A model generated the notes under the pieces. It made no database searches. It saw only the letters and a program-made list of their open reading frames with translations, and had not been told where the DNA came from. A stretch of 64,000 bases of DNA from Allobosea lathyri (GTDB lineage Bacteria > Pseudomonadota > Alphaproteobacteria > Rhizobiales > Beijerinckiaceae), in assembly GCF_900108245.1 (NCBI RefSeq), contig NZ_FNUY01000007.1:248001-312000 (forward strand), given 5' to 3'. The number at the start of each line of letters is the position of its first letter. The first letter of the stretch is position 1. The translations under genes and the position numbers were made by a program. This document shows positions 9,984-18,923 of the stretch, in pieces.

Positions 9984-10784
9984 GTGAGCAAGCCGTTTGC
10001 CGTACGCTGTCTCACCGCTCTCAACGAGACACAGATCGTGCCCCCTTCATCGCTCTCCGCCCGTCTTTCCTGGCAGGCTGCTTTCGACGCGCCAACCAAC
10101 TCGCAGATCGAGCAGGAGCGCTGGGTTCTGGCGATGTGCGAAGGGCGGCGCGACGGGCGCTTTGCCGAGATCGGCGCCTTCGACGGCGTCCATCTCAGCA
10201 ACACCTATCGCCTCGAGACCGACCATGGCTGGAGCGGGGTGCTGGTCGAGCCCAACCCGGCGCTATTCGCTGCGCTGTCGCGCAGCCGCACGGCGATCGG
10301 GGTCGAGAAGGCGGTCTATCGTGAATCCGGTCAATTGCTCTCCTTCGTCGCCTCGCAGGAAATCGGCACGCTCGCCGAATATGCCGAGGCCGATGGCTAT
10401 GCCGAGCATCGCCGGCAAGCCATCAGCGCTGGCGGTCTGATCACCGTCTCGACCATCACTTTCGACGAGCTCGCTTTGATCGGCGATATCCCGCAGCGCG
10501 GCTTCGACTATGTCTCGCTCGATACCGAGGGTTCGGAACTCGATATCCTCAGGACCATCGCGCTCGACCGCCATCGCATCGCGCTCTTCACCATCGAGCA
10601 CAATTTCGTCGAGCCGCGCCGGGAGGAGATGCGCACGCTCCTCTCGGAGGCCGGCTATCAGCGGCTGAATGTCGGCTTCGACGACTGGTATTGGCATGAA
10701 GGTCATCTCGCCGCCCGCAATGGCGGCACCTTGCCGGACATCGCCGCGATCAACGCCCATGTGAAGAGCATCTATCTGGACTGA
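9984..10784 (+). CDS. FkbM-family SAM methyltransferase
   Basis: 266 residues from a GTG at 9984. GRFAEIGAFDGVHLSNTY (about 52-69) is the SAM-binding loop, GVLVEPNPALFAAL the acidic loop, and DYVSLDTEGSELDIL (about 174-188) the hallmark FkbM motif ending in the conserved aspartate/glutamate block. Members O-methylate sugars or secondary metabolites; the acceptor here is unknown. The start is uncertain because no good ribosome site precedes the GTG and a dispersed repeat lies directly upstream. It stands alone between repeats, not in a recognisable glycan operon. Confidence 0.85.
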   Translation: MSKPFAVRCLTALNETQIVPPSSLSARLSWQAAFDAPTNSQIEQERWVLAMCEGRRDGRFAEIGAFDGVHLSNTYRLETDHGWSGVLVEPNPALFAALSRSRTAIGVEKAVYRESGQLLSFVASQEIGTLAEYAEADGYAEHRRQAISAGGLITVSTITFDELALIGDIPQRGFDYVSLDTEGSELDILRTIALDRHRIALFTIEHNFVEPRREEMRTLLSEAGYQRLNVGFDDWYWHEGHLAARNGGTLPDIAAINAHVKSIYLD

Positions 10785-10807
10785 AGCGACGAAATGGGAC
10801 TTGAGCC

Positions 10808-10892
10808 CTCATCCTGAGGAGTTGCAAAGCAGCGTCTCGAAGGATGATCCAGCGGGTTCCAGAACCTCCTGAAACATCCTTCGAGACGTCAT
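10808..10892. repeat. Second-type inverted repeat (CGTCTCGAAGGATG family)
   Basis: CGTCTCGAAGGATG at 10833-10846 is the exact reverse complement of CATCCTTCGAGACG at 10875-10888, a 14-bp stem with a 28-base loop, preceded by CTCATCCTGAGGAG. It differs from the CCGTCATCC family. A decayed relative may exist near 21540-21615 (CTGAGGAGCCGCGAAGCAGC). Confidence 0.65.
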
Positions 10893-10971
10893 TCCCCGGG
10901 ACATGGCTCGCTAACATGGCCGATACTGTCGTAAGCGATTTAAGTCGGTTGGCATTTCGCCGCGAAACGCG

Positions 10972-11080
10972 CCGTCATCCCGGACGCAGCGAAGCGGAGA
11001 TCCGGGATCCATTCCCGAGCGTTTGCCGGTGAAGTTCAGGAATGGATCCCGGGTCTCCCTGCGGTCGCCCGGGATGACGG
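10972..11080. repeat. Dispersed palindromic intergenic element, copy 3
   Basis: 109 bp bounded by CCGTCATCCCGGACGCAGCG and GGTCGCCCGGGATGACGG. The inner pair ATCCGGGATCCATTCC / GGAATGGATCCCGGGT is also inverted, so nearly the whole element can fold. Confidence 0.88.
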
Positions 11081-11170
11081 CGGGTTTTCGCGGATGGTCA
11101 AGCCCTTGAAAACAGGGATATCATGATCCACCGGGCTCTCAGGATAAGGGCTCTGGAAGCTCGAACCCGA

Positions 11171-12568
11171 TCAAATCTCGGCGTCGAAGGCGATGTCTCC
11201 GAACTCCGCCTGGACGCGCCCGGTGCTGGCGGCGACCACGCCGGCATAGGCGCCCTGGGCCGATGTCGCATAGATGCCGCGCTCGGCCCCGCCCTGGACA
11301 TTGGCATCGCTCACGACGGCAAAGCTGACGGAGGGCGTCGCCCGCATGCGCGCCGGCAACACGATCACCTGTCGCGACGCGCCGCCCGCCACCTGATAGG
11401 CGTCGAGCCGGATCGTGCCCTCGTGCCGCCAGTAGTGACGCCAGCAGAGCTGCTGTTCCTGTGTCAGCGGCCGGTTCTGGTGCCCGGTCGCAGCCATGCC
11501 GAATTCGAGCTTGATCCGCCGGAAGGTGGCTGCGCCTCCGGCAGACGCCAGCCTGATCTGCAGGTTGCCCGTATCGCCTGCGGCCGGCGTCAGCGTCAGC
11601 GCGCGGCGGCCGGCCCCGGCCGTGATCGCGCCGCTCTGGCTGCCGATCCCCACAGTCAGCGACCCGCCCGAAAGGTCCTCCACCGACACGGTGAGCGGCC
11701 TCCCCGCAAAGTGCGCCACGCCCCATAGGGCAGGCTCGACCGGCTGGATGATGGCGCCATTCGTCAGGGTGATATCGAAGCCACTGCACGAAAGCGTGGC
11801 GCCTGCGCTGCCTGCCTTCCAGCGGTCGAAACCATAGGCCCCGGCCGCCAGCACCCCGCCAACAAAACCGCGCTGGTTGATCTGCATGTCGCCATTGATC
11901 AGCAGGTTGGGCGCGGCCGCCCAGGGCGATGCCGGCAAGGTGACGAGCCCCGAAGCACGATCGATCGCGAGTGCCTCGGTCCAGGCCGAGCCATCCCCGC
12001 TGACCTTGACCCGGAAATCATCATCCCCCGCCAGCCCGAATTCGGCCCGGCCGGAGAAGCCGTTCTGGAACAAAACGGTCGCAGTCTGTCCGGCGCTGGC
12101 CTTGTTCAGTTTCAGTCTGTGATCGCCACCGGCATGGTTGAACAGGCTGGCCTCGGCCGACACGACAAGGCGATTGCTGGAATCCGCCGTCGCGTTGACG
12201 CCCCAGCGATCGGCGCCAAGGCTGCTGAGCGGGCTCGCTCGCCGCCATTCGGTACCCGTCCAGAGATGGTGCTCGGCCTCATCCGCGACCCAGGCCTGCC
12301 AGCCGGTGCGTGGCACGAGGAAGGTCCAGCCGCCATCTTCGAACAGCGCGAGCTGGTTGGTACGTCCAGCGAAGGCACCTGTCGCCCCAGCGGGAATGAT
12401 GAAGGCCGAAAGCTCGGTCGGCGAGGCCGGCGGGACGGTCCGCGTACGGCTGTCGACGACGAGATGGACCAGCGCATCGATCCGCGTCAGCGCATCGTTA
12501 TGGGTGACGTGCTTCTGCGCCTGCCCGGCGGCGAGCAGGGGCAGGGAAAGCCGCGGCGTGACTGTCAT
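11171..12568 (-). CDS. DUF2793 domain protein (phage tail/fibre-like)
   Basis: 465 residues. The N-terminal ~100 residues match DUF2793: LPLLAAGQAQKHVTHNDALT, LVHLVVDSRT, then FAGRTNQLALFEDGGWTFL and WQAWVADEAEHHLWTGTEWR. The family occurs in alphaproteobacterial phage and GTA-like tail regions. The rest has beta-rich, glycine-rich sequence with RADAFNHAG-type and FQNGFSGRAEFGLAGDDDFR segments as in receptor-binding fibres. There is no other phage gene within 40 kb, so it is an orphan fibre gene, possibly a prophage remnant or a domesticated tailocin/GTA component. Confidence 0.82.
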   Translation of the reverse strand: MTVTPRLSLPLLAAGQAQKHVTHNDALTRIDALVHLVVDSRTRTVPPASPTELSAFIIPAGATGAFAGRTNQLALFEDGGWTFLVPRTGWQAWVADEAEHHLWTGTEWRRASPLSSLGADRWGVNATADSSNRLVVSAEASLFNHAGGDHRLKLNKASAGQTATVLFQNGFSGRAEFGLAGDDDFRVKVSGDGSAWTEALAIDRASGLVTLPASPWAAAPNLLINGDMQINQRGFVGGVLAAGAYGFDRWKAGSAGATLSCSGFDITLTNGAIIQPVEPALWGVAHFAGRPLTVSVEDLSGGSLTVGIGSQSGAITAGAGRRALTLTPAAGDTGNLQIRLASAGGAATFRRIKLEFGMAATGHQNRPLTQEQQLCWRHYWRHEGTIRLDAYQVAGGASRQVIVLPARMRATPSVSFAVVSDANVQGGAERGIYATSAQGAYAGVVAASTGRVQAEFGDIAFDAEI

Positions 12569-12675
12569 GGGGCCTCGCGAGGGGTGGCGCGCCCTTTGGG
12601 GCGCAAGGTCGGAGCGCCACTATCCGTCGCGGAACGACGGGCGGGGATAAGCCGCCGCCCTTCTCCCCGCGCCCC

Positions 12676-13470
12676 TCAGCCGAAGACACGCGGCCGCAGG
12701 CCGGCGTGGAACCAGGTGATCATCGAATAGATGTCGTAGACCGGCAGCCCGGTCGCCGCCTGCACGGCTGCCGCATAGGGCGGCATGTTCGTGCATTCGA
12801 GCACGATCGCCCCGACATCGGGGTTCTCAGCGACCAGTTCCAGCGCCGCATTCACCACATCCTGCTCGGCGAGCCCGACATCCATGTCGTCCTTCTCCGC
12901 CTTGATCAGCACACGGAAGAACTCGCGCCCGTTTTCCGTGCCGACCACCGGCGTATCGAGCGGCACGCCAGCGCCCTTGAGATGCGCCGGGCTCAGCGAG
13001 GAGGCGCAGACGGTGACGAGGCCGACGCGCTTGCCCGGCGGCAGGGTCGCCTGCACCCAGGGCACCTGCATCAGTGAGGAGGTCGCGACGGGCACGCCGA
13101 GCGCCGCGGCCATCTCGCGCTGGAACAGGGACAGGAAGCCGCAATTGGTCGTGATCGCCTCCGCACCGAGCCGGATCAGCTCCTGCGCGGCCGCGATGAA
13201 GTTCGGCAGCAGGCCGGCAGCCCCCTGCAGCACCACCTTGTCGGGGCTTGCGCCACTAACGACCCGATAGAGCACCGGAAAAGGCCAGGTCGTGCCGTTG
13301 CCCATATCGCCGGGAATGCGCGGAAACCGCGCCTCCAGCATCACGATGCCCAACGGCGCGCCATAGATCGCCTTGCCGCCGCGAGCGATGCGGCCTTGAG
13401 CAATGCGGCCTTGAGCGATGCCGCCATGGGCGATGCCGCCATGGGAGAGAGTGGCGAGAGGTGCGGTCAT
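12676..13470 (-). CDS. Aspartate/glutamate racemase-family protein
   Basis: 264 residues. Two active-site cysteines of the Asp/Glu/hydantoin racemase fold are visible, Cys110 (ITTNCGFL) and Cys226 (VLECTNMP). The family also includes maleate isomerase and arylmalonate decarboxylase, so the substrate is open. Residues 10-32 are a run of GGIAH/QGRIA repeats encoded by a 15-bp tandem repeat, which precedes the first conserved strand (YGAPLGIVMLEARFP) and probably does not fold. The start at 13470 follows GGGATAACGCC. It has no operon partner. Confidence 0.82.
   Translation of the reverse strand: MTAPLATLSHGGIAHGGIAQGRIAQGRIARGGKAIYGAPLGIVMLEARFPRIPGDMGNGTTWPFPVLYRVVSGASPDKVVLQGAAGLLPNFIAAAQELIRLGAEAITTNCGFLSLFQREMAAALGVPVATSSLMQVPWVQATLPPGKRVGLVTVCASSLSPAHLKGAGVPLDTPVVGTENGREFFRVLIKAEKDDMDVGLAEQDVVNAALELVAENPDVGAIVLECTNMPPYAAAVQAATGLPVYDIYSMITWFHAGLRPRVFG
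13381..13440 (-). repeat. 15-bp in-frame tandem repeat inside the racemase gene
   Basis: Four 15-bp units in register (13381, 13396, 13411, 13426), plus-strand consensus TTGAGCGATGCCGCC with one to four changes each, and a partial fifth unit following. Being a multiple of three, gain or loss of a unit changes protein length but keeps the frame. Confidence 0.85.
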
Positions 13471-13690
13471 GGCGTTATCCCGTCAAAATCAATGGTCGAG
13501 AGGTAGCCCGGAAGCCAAAACCGCGCCAGCTGCCGCCCTCGGCAGGCGGTCAAATCGCGCTGGATCGATATGACGCATTGCTCCCCAGCGAATTCACGGC
13601 TTGATGCTGTAGATACCATCTTCTGTCGGGCCGGCCGGAAGAACCGGCCAGGAAGAACCGGTCTGGAGCTGGCCTGAAAGGTACGCGATC

Positions 13691-14413
13691 GTGGATTGTC
13701 ACCTGGTCAATGCCGGCATCGGAGCTCGAGCCGAGTGCGGCTGCCTGACATGCGAGGCCCGCCTCGCCAGCGTCTGCGCCTCGCTCTCCCCCGAAGAGCT
13801 GATCACCCTCGATGCGATGGCGCGCCCGGTTCGGTTCGAGCCGAAGGCGACGCTCTTCGTTCAGGGCCAGCACGCGGATTGCGTTTACAACATCACGGCG
13901 GGCGTGGTGCGGCTGTACAAGATGCTGCCCGACGGGCGCCGTCAGATCGTCGGCTTCGCGCTGCCCGGCGATTTCCTCGGCCTGTCCATGCATGACAGCT
14001 TCGGCGTCTCGGCGGATGCGGTCGATGCAGTCGCAGCCTGCGCATTTCCACTGACCGCCTATGCCAGGTTGGTCGATGCCAAGCCGCATCTGTTGCGACG
14101 GCTGCATGAATTCGCCACCCATGAGCTGACGCTTGCGCAGGAGCAGATGCTTCTCCTCGGCCGTCGCACCGCCGAGGAAAAGCTGGTCTGCTTCCTGCTC
14201 GGCATGCAGCAACGCTGGGCCAAGGTCGGCAAGTTCTCGGTGACGGTGCCGCTGCCGATGAGCCGGCAGGACATCGCCGACTTCCTCGGCCTGACCATCG
14301 AAACCGTCAGCCGGACCCTCACGCGTCTGGCAAAAGACAAGACGATCCTGATCGTCCCGGACGGCGTCCGCCTGATGAATGTCGACCACATGGCGCTGGT
14401 CGCCGCGGCCTGA
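13691..14413 (+). CDS. Crp/Fnr-family regulator, FnrL-like with [4Fe-4S] cysteines
   Basis: 240 residues from a GTG. Cys18, Cys21 and Cys29 (CLTCEARLASVC) with Cys117 (AVAACAFP) match the four-cysteine arrangement of oxygen-sensing FNR proteins. The cNMP-type barrel covers about 40-130, and the C-terminal helix-turn-helix is MSRQDIADFLGLTIETVSRT, with the Glu-x3-Arg pattern that reads TTGAT half-sites. It probably switches genes on at low oxygen. It is monocistronic, and no clear FNR box was found nearby. Confidence 0.9.
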   Translation: MDCHLVNAGIGARAECGCLTCEARLASVCASLSPEELITLDAMARPVRFEPKATLFVQGQHADCVYNITAGVVRLYKMLPDGRRQIVGFALPGDFLGLSMHDSFGVSADAVDAVAACAFPLTAYARLVDAKPHLLRRLHEFATHELTLAQEQMLLLGRRTAEEKLVCFLLGMQQRWAKVGKFSVTVPLPMSRQDIADFLGLTIETVSRTLTRLAKDKTILIVPDGVRLMNVDHMALVAAA

Positions 14414-14585
14414 CCCCTGAGACATCGCGGCCCAAATGCACTTTCCAGTTGATCGATCGGGCGCATGCATCGATAAAGCGGCCCGGCCCGCCCCAACCCA
14501 CCACGCACCGGCGCGAAAATTGCCTTGCGCGGCTTCCCCGGCAAACGAGATCGAGACAATTCGCGTGAGCAGCATCGCAGCCCGT

Positions 14586-14939
14586 ATGAGGAGCCTTTCG
14601 ACCCTGATCGGCTGGAGCACGCTGCTCTTCATTGCCTTTGCGACGCTGGCGCCGATCGGCGACCGGCCGCATATCGGCGCGATGAGCGCAGACATGGAGC
14701 GTTTCGCCGCCTTCCTTCTGCTCGCGGGAGCCCTTGCCTTCGCCTATCCGAGACGCCCCTGGGTCGTCCTCATCGCGGTCGTGGCGCTCGTGATCGGGCT
14801 GGAGGTCGGACAGACCTTCGAGCCAAGCCGGCACGGGCAGCCGCATGATGCCGTCGTCAAGCTTCTCGGCGCTTTGGTGGGCATGACACTGGCCATCATC
14901 GCGGACAAGCTGGTGAACCGACTGCGCCGCGCGTCCTGA
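14586..14939 (+). CDS. VanZ-like membrane protein
   Basis: 117 residues with about four hydrophobic helices. TLIGWSTLLFIAFATLAPI, then ADMERFAAFLLLAGALAFAY and the EVGQTFEPSRHGQPHDAVVK loop follow the VanZ pattern, in which the charged loop before the last helix is conserved. The function of such proteins outside vancomycin clusters is not settled. A GTG at 14565 is an alternative start; neither has a good ribosome site. It precedes a polysaccharide sugar-transferase gene, so a cell-envelope role is plausible. Confidence 0.7.
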   Translation: MRSLSTLIGWSTLLFIAFATLAPIGDRPHIGAMSADMERFAAFLLLAGALAFAYPRRPWVVLIAVVALVIGLEVGQTFEPSRHGQPHDAVVKLLGALVGMTLAIIADKLVNRLRRAS

Positions 14940-15227
14940 AGCGGAACGCGGTAGCTCAAGAACGGTTAACGCCCCGCCACAACAGCTGTTTCGTATTGGC
15001 ACGGGGCTGATGGGGCGCCTCAAAGCGCCCGCCGACGACCATACGTAAACCCACCAGAATCCAAATATTTTACGGGGTCGCGCCCCGTTCTGGCGCATGC
15101 CCGTACGGCACGGCGCTTGCGACCGTCCGCTCAGTGCAATCCGGTTCGGCAAACTGTGCCGGGCCGGAGCGCCAGCAGCCACACAAGGTCTTCCGGCCTG
15201 TGTGCAATAGCGGATGCCGGGCCGACA

Positions 15228-16682
15228 ATGACAGTCAATGAACTCAACTACGCCGCCGCGGCGAGCTCCGAATCCCGCGCCAATGCGTGGCGTTACTGGC
15301 TTGGCATCGTAACGGCCGCGATCGATGCAGCCGTCGTGATGGCCATGGTCGGAGCCGTGTCCGTCGCCTATCATCTGCACGTCTATGGCGGCATCGGCAG
15401 CGAGCAGGTCACGCTCGAACTCGCGACGATCATCGCTGTGATCTTCGTCTTCATCAATCTGATGCGAGGCCGATACCAGATCGGCAACTACCTCTCGACC
15501 AAGGGGCAGATGGCCTCGGCATTCACGGTCTGGAACGTGACCATGGTGGCATTCATCGCCATCCTGTTCCTGCTCAAGATCGCCGATCATTATTCGCGCG
15601 CCGTCATTCTCGCGACCTATCTCGTCGGCATTCCCGTGATTGCCCTGGCGCGTTCGGGCATCGTCCGTACGATTTCGCTTGCGAGCAAGGCCGGGCGCAT
15701 CACGTCGGAGCGCATCTTCATCATCGGGCGCGAGCCGGATGTGATGTCGTTCGTCACCCGGCATCAACCCTGGAATGTCGGCTTCGCCATCGTCGACGTC
15801 GCCTTCCTGCGCAGCGCCGACCCGGCGCGCGTCAAGGACCCCGCAGCGGCGCTGGCCGCCGATCTCGCCACCGCCGTCGCGAACTGCCGCGCGAAGCGTC
15901 CGGACGCGGTCTTCATCGCCCTGCCCTGGTCGCATCAGGAGACGATCGATACCTGTGTCGATGCCTTCATGAACCTGCCCGTGGCGATCCATCTGGCACC
16001 GGAGCGGATCATGGACCGCTTCGACACGCCCCACATCGTCCATACCGGCACGCTTGCGAGCCTGCGGCTGACGCGGCCTGCACTGTCGGCTGTCGAGGTG
16101 GCCGCCAAGCGCAGCTTCGACATCGTGGCGGCATCGCTGATCATTCTCCTGGCCTTGCCGCTGCTCCTGACCATCGCCTTGATGATCAGGTTGGACTCAC
16201 CCGGACCAGTGCTGTTCCGGCAGCGCCGCTACGGCTTCAACCAGCAGGCCTTTCGCATCTTCAAATTCCGGACGATGACGACGACAGATGATGGCAACGT
16301 CATCGTCCAGGCGACACGCAACGACCCGCGCATCACCAGAATCGGCCGCATCCTGCGGCGCTACAATCTCGACGAGTTGCCGCAGCTGCTCAACGTCGTC
16401 GCCGGCCAGATGTCCCTGGTCGGACCGCGGCCGCACGCCCTGGCGCATGATCAGGAGTTCCAGCGCAAGATCGCTCTCTATGCGCGCCGCCACAATGTCA
16501 GGCCGGGCATCACCGGCTGGGCCCAGGTCAACGGCCTGCGCGGCGAGACGGACACCGACGAGAAGATGGCCAAGCGCGTCGCATGTGACCACTGGTACAT
16601 CGACAACTGGTCCTTCTGGCTCGATATCGCGATCCTGTTCCGGACCGTGCTGAGCAAGAAGGCCTTCATGAACGCGGGTTGA
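15228..16682 (+). CDS. Polyprenyl-phosphate sugar phosphotransferase (WcaJ/ExoY type)
   Basis: 484 residues. Four hydrophobic helices in the first 140 residues are followed by a nucleotide-binding-like domain (about 150-270) and a fifth helix (SLIILLALPLLLTIALMI). The catalytic C-terminal domain has KRSFDIVAAS, SPGPVLFRQRRYGFNQ, FKFRTM, RRYNLDELPQLLNVVAGQMS, LVGPRPHA and RPGITGWAQVNGLRG, all hallmarks of the family. It loads the first sugar-1-phosphate onto undecaprenyl phosphate for an exopolysaccharide or capsule. The start at 15228 is chosen because upstream residues look non-coding. The only glycan neighbour is the decayed WecG-like gene. Confidence 0.92.
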   Translation: MTVNELNYAAAASSESRANAWRYWLGIVTAAIDAAVVMAMVGAVSVAYHLHVYGGIGSEQVTLELATIIAVIFVFINLMRGRYQIGNYLSTKGQMASAFTVWNVTMVAFIAILFLLKIADHYSRAVILATYLVGIPVIALARSGIVRTISLASKAGRITSERIFIIGREPDVMSFVTRHQPWNVGFAIVDVAFLRSADPARVKDPAAALAADLATAVANCRAKRPDAVFIALPWSHQETIDTCVDAFMNLPVAIHLAPERIMDRFDTPHIVHTGTLASLRLTRPALSAVEVAAKRSFDIVAASLIILLALPLLLTIALMIRLDSPGPVLFRQRRYGFNQQAFRIFKFRTMTTTDDGNVIVQATRNDPRITRIGRILRRYNLDELPQLLNVVAGQMSLVGPRPHALAHDQEFQRKIALYARRHNVRPGITGWAQVNGLRGETDTDEKMAKRVACDHWYIDNWSFWLDIAILFRTVLSKKAFMNAG

Positions 16683-16744
16683 GAAGGGCTGCGGAAAGCC
16701 TGCGTCGGGTCGCGAGCGCACCGCCCGAGCTTTGGCGGGCGGGC

Positions 16745-17344
16745 CTAGACGTCGCGGCGCGGAACGGCGGCGGGCCGTTGCGTCCGGAGCCGACGCATGG
16801 TGCCGTGCACGACCTGGCCCACGAATTGGCCAAGGATCACCCGCGCGAAACGCCCGCCATCGAGCATCTGCACGACGCCACGACGCATGGCTCGCGGAAG
16901 CAGCGAATCCCCCGCAGCAAGACTGCGCGGCCGGTATCGGTCTACCCGGCCAGGCAATACATAGCTCCGGAACGTTGCCGGCAGGTTCACCAGCGAAGCG
17001 GCTGCAAGCTGCGATGCATGATCGCGCGCAAAGGCGCGGAAAACCCGAGGCGCCATATCGACGATGATGACGTCGGCGCGCGCATTCGCGATATGCTCGA
17101 CGACCTCGCGCGTCGCCGGGCCCTCGAAATCGGCATCGCAAATGCCCGCTATCTTCAGCCGGGGGAAAGCGCTGCCGACCTTGTCGCGAAGCTGGCAGAC
17201 GACCTGCTCATCACTCCCGAACAGGAAGACCGCGGCGTCGGAGCGCTCGCAATCGCTTAGAAGGTCGTGAAGGGCGCGTGTGTTCGCACCCGCCTTCTGG
17301 AGGGGGGCAATACCAGTGATCGTGTCCAGGACGCTGGAATGCAA
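16745..17344 (-). pseudogene. Divergent, probably truncated WecG/TagA/CpsF-like glycosyltransferase
   Basis: 199 residues from a TTG. AVFLFGSDEQVVCQLRDKV, FPRLKIAGICDADF and IANARADVIIVDMAP follow the TagA/WecG core. The family's N-terminal part with the catalytic aspartate (DGxG) is missing, and the GAPKQE motif that should follow ADVIIV is replaced by DMAPRVFRAF. Upstream the same frame runs only about 34 codons further (including DIRFRRAGQAGRFYRSG) before a TGA at 17447-17449, while another frame carries KILVNILFLNRDADF, so a frameshift near 17.4 kb is possible. Most likely a decaying partner of the sugar transferase; a divergent functional variant cannot be excluded. Confidence 0.45.
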
Positions 17345-17586
17345 CGAAGTTCCCGATCGGTAAAAACGCCCGGCCTGACCTGCACGGCGAAAACGGATAT
17401 CGACTCGAACCCGGATACGCGGCTGCCTGCACCCGACGGGGTAAAATCAGCATCCCGGTTCAGGAACAGGATATTCACTAAAATTTTAATGAAACCCTTC
17501 GCTACGGTCAAATGACGCGACATTCGCGTCCGGATCTCGAGCGAGCGATGCAACGGCGTCGAGGCGGGGCCAGCCAGGCTGGTTCG

Positions 17587-17817
17587 TCAGCCGATTGCCC
17601 ACATCAGGGCTTTCCAAGCCATTCGGCCAAACCAGCCAACCCAGACGAAAGTGACGACAGCCACGCCCATCACAGCAAAAACGATAAGAACTCTGCCGAG
17701 AAGGATGCTCGTACGGCTCTCTTTCTCTTCCGGCACATTGTCGTTGGCCGGCCGGAGCGTCGCGACGTCCAGGTCGCTATGGAGAGCCTTCGTGCTAGAT
17801 AAACGCAACGATTGCAT
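17587..17817 (-). CDS. Small single-helix membrane protein, unknown function
   Basis: 76 residues: a polar N-terminus with ATLRPANDNVPEEKE (the PANDN motif is common in small alphaproteobacterial proteins), then one long hydrophobic stretch, ILLGRVLIVFAVMGVAVVTF, and WVGWFGRMAWKALMW. No family is recognised. It stands alone between the WecG-like remnant and the polyamine-type ABC operon. The ribosome site is poor. Confidence 0.5.
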   Translation of the reverse strand: MQSLRLSSTKALHSDLDVATLRPANDNVPEEKESRTSILLGRVLIVFAVMGVAVVTFVWVGWFGRMAWKALMWAIG

Positions 17818-18085
17818 GGAGAGGCTCTTGTATCGCTAAGATTGCGTTAAACACGCCAAGTAATCTTATGCGCCAATCGACAGAGAAAGAAAAGCGGCCG
17901 TCGTCACCTTGTGAACGGGTCGAAAGCTGTTCCTCAGCGCATCCAGCCGGCGCTCAATACGCTCTGACAGATCCATTTACGGTTTCCGACCGGGCAATGC
18001 CATGCCGCTGCCCATAGGGCATGGCAGCGGTGCAAAAAATCTCACGGGAGGACAGGATAGGTCGGGTCAGCCAGGCTCGTGCTGC

Positions 18086-18922
18086 CTATGCCACCGGCAA
18101 GGCCTCGGCCTCCGCGGGGACAGCCTTGGCCAGCCGCTGCTGGCGCCAGCGCAGAAGCCCCGCAAGTGCCGCCAGACAGAGCGTGCCGATGATCAGCAGG
18201 AAGGCTGCGGCGGCAACCGCCGGGCTGACATTCTCGCGAATGCTGGCGAACATCTGGCGCGCCAAGGTGCGCTGATTCGGCCCGGCAACGAAAAGCGTGA
18301 TCACAACCTCGTCGAGCGAGGTCGCGAAGGCAAAGACAGCGCCCGAGACCACGCCCGGCATGGCCAGCGGCAAGGTGACCCGCCGAAACACATTGGCTGG
18401 ATTGGCGCCGAGGCTGCTTGCGGCGCGCTCAACCGAAGCGTCGATACCCCCGAGCGAACCCGACACGCTGACCACGACGAAGGGCACGCAGAGCACGGCA
18501 TGGGCGATGATGACCCCGAGATAGCTGCTGGCGAGCCCTAGCCGCGCGTAGAGAATCTGCATGCCCACGCCCAGAACCACCGCCGGCACCACCATCGGCA
18601 GCAGGAACACGACGCGCAGCACATCGGGGAACGGCAGCCGCGCATTACGCAGGCCAAGCGCGGCCAACGTGCCGATCACTGTGGATAGCACCGTCGCGCC
18701 GCTGCCGATGATCAGGCTGTTCACGATCGAGCGGCGCCAGGTCTCGCTGGTCTGCAATTCGACGAACCAGCGCGAGGAGAAACTCTCGATCGGATAGTTC
18801 AGGAAGACGCTGGAGTTGAAGGCGAGCGGCAGGATCGCGACGATCGGCGCGATCAGGAAGAACATCACCAGCGCGCCGAAGACGATCTGGGCCGTGCGGA
18901 GGCCGGGCGAGCGCTGCGCCAT
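18086..18922 (-). CDS. ABC permease, spermidine/putrescine type (PotC-like)
   Basis: 278 residues, six predicted helices. The EAA loop is present as SLGGIDASVERAASSLGANPANVFRRVTLPLAMPG (about 160-195), the contact to the ATPase. The start at 18922 follows the upstream permease stop by one base, so the two are translationally coupled. It is the last gene of a four-gene operon (binding protein, ATPase, two permeases) on the minus strand. The substrate is a polyamine or related cationic or organic solute by family; exact identity is unknown. Confidence 0.9.
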   Translation of the reverse strand: MAQRSPGLRTAQIVFGALVMFFLIAPIVAILPLAFNSSVFLNYPIESFSSRWFVELQTSETWRRSIVNSLIIGSGATVLSTVIGTLAALGLRNARLPFPDVLRVVFLLPMVVPAVVLGVGMQILYARLGLASSYLGVIIAHAVLCVPFVVVSVSGSLGGIDASVERAASSLGANPANVFRRVTLPLAMPGVVSGAVFAFATSLDEVVITLFVAGPNQRTLARQMFASIRENVSPAVAAAAFLLIIGTLCLAALAGLLRWRQQRLAKAVPAEAEALPVA

Positions 18923-18923
18923 G

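Larger units (their letters stand above)
10785..11170. other. Gap of 386 bp occupied by repeats
   Basis: No gene is visible. The gap holds two intergenic repeat elements (10808-10892 and 10972-11080) and about 80 bp of unremarkable sequence before the DUF2793 stop. Confidence 0.7.

Noticed and set aside
13381..13440. Possible CRISPR array
   Set aside because: Units are 15 bp with no spacers and lie in frame inside a gene.
14449..14463. FNR box near TTGATCGATCGG
   Set aside because: Only one half-site fits TTGAT-N4-ATCAA; the other half does not match.
14319..16043. Open frame of 574 codons on the minus strand
   Set aside because: Antisense to the Fnr-like, VanZ and sugar-transferase genes; no recognisable domain.
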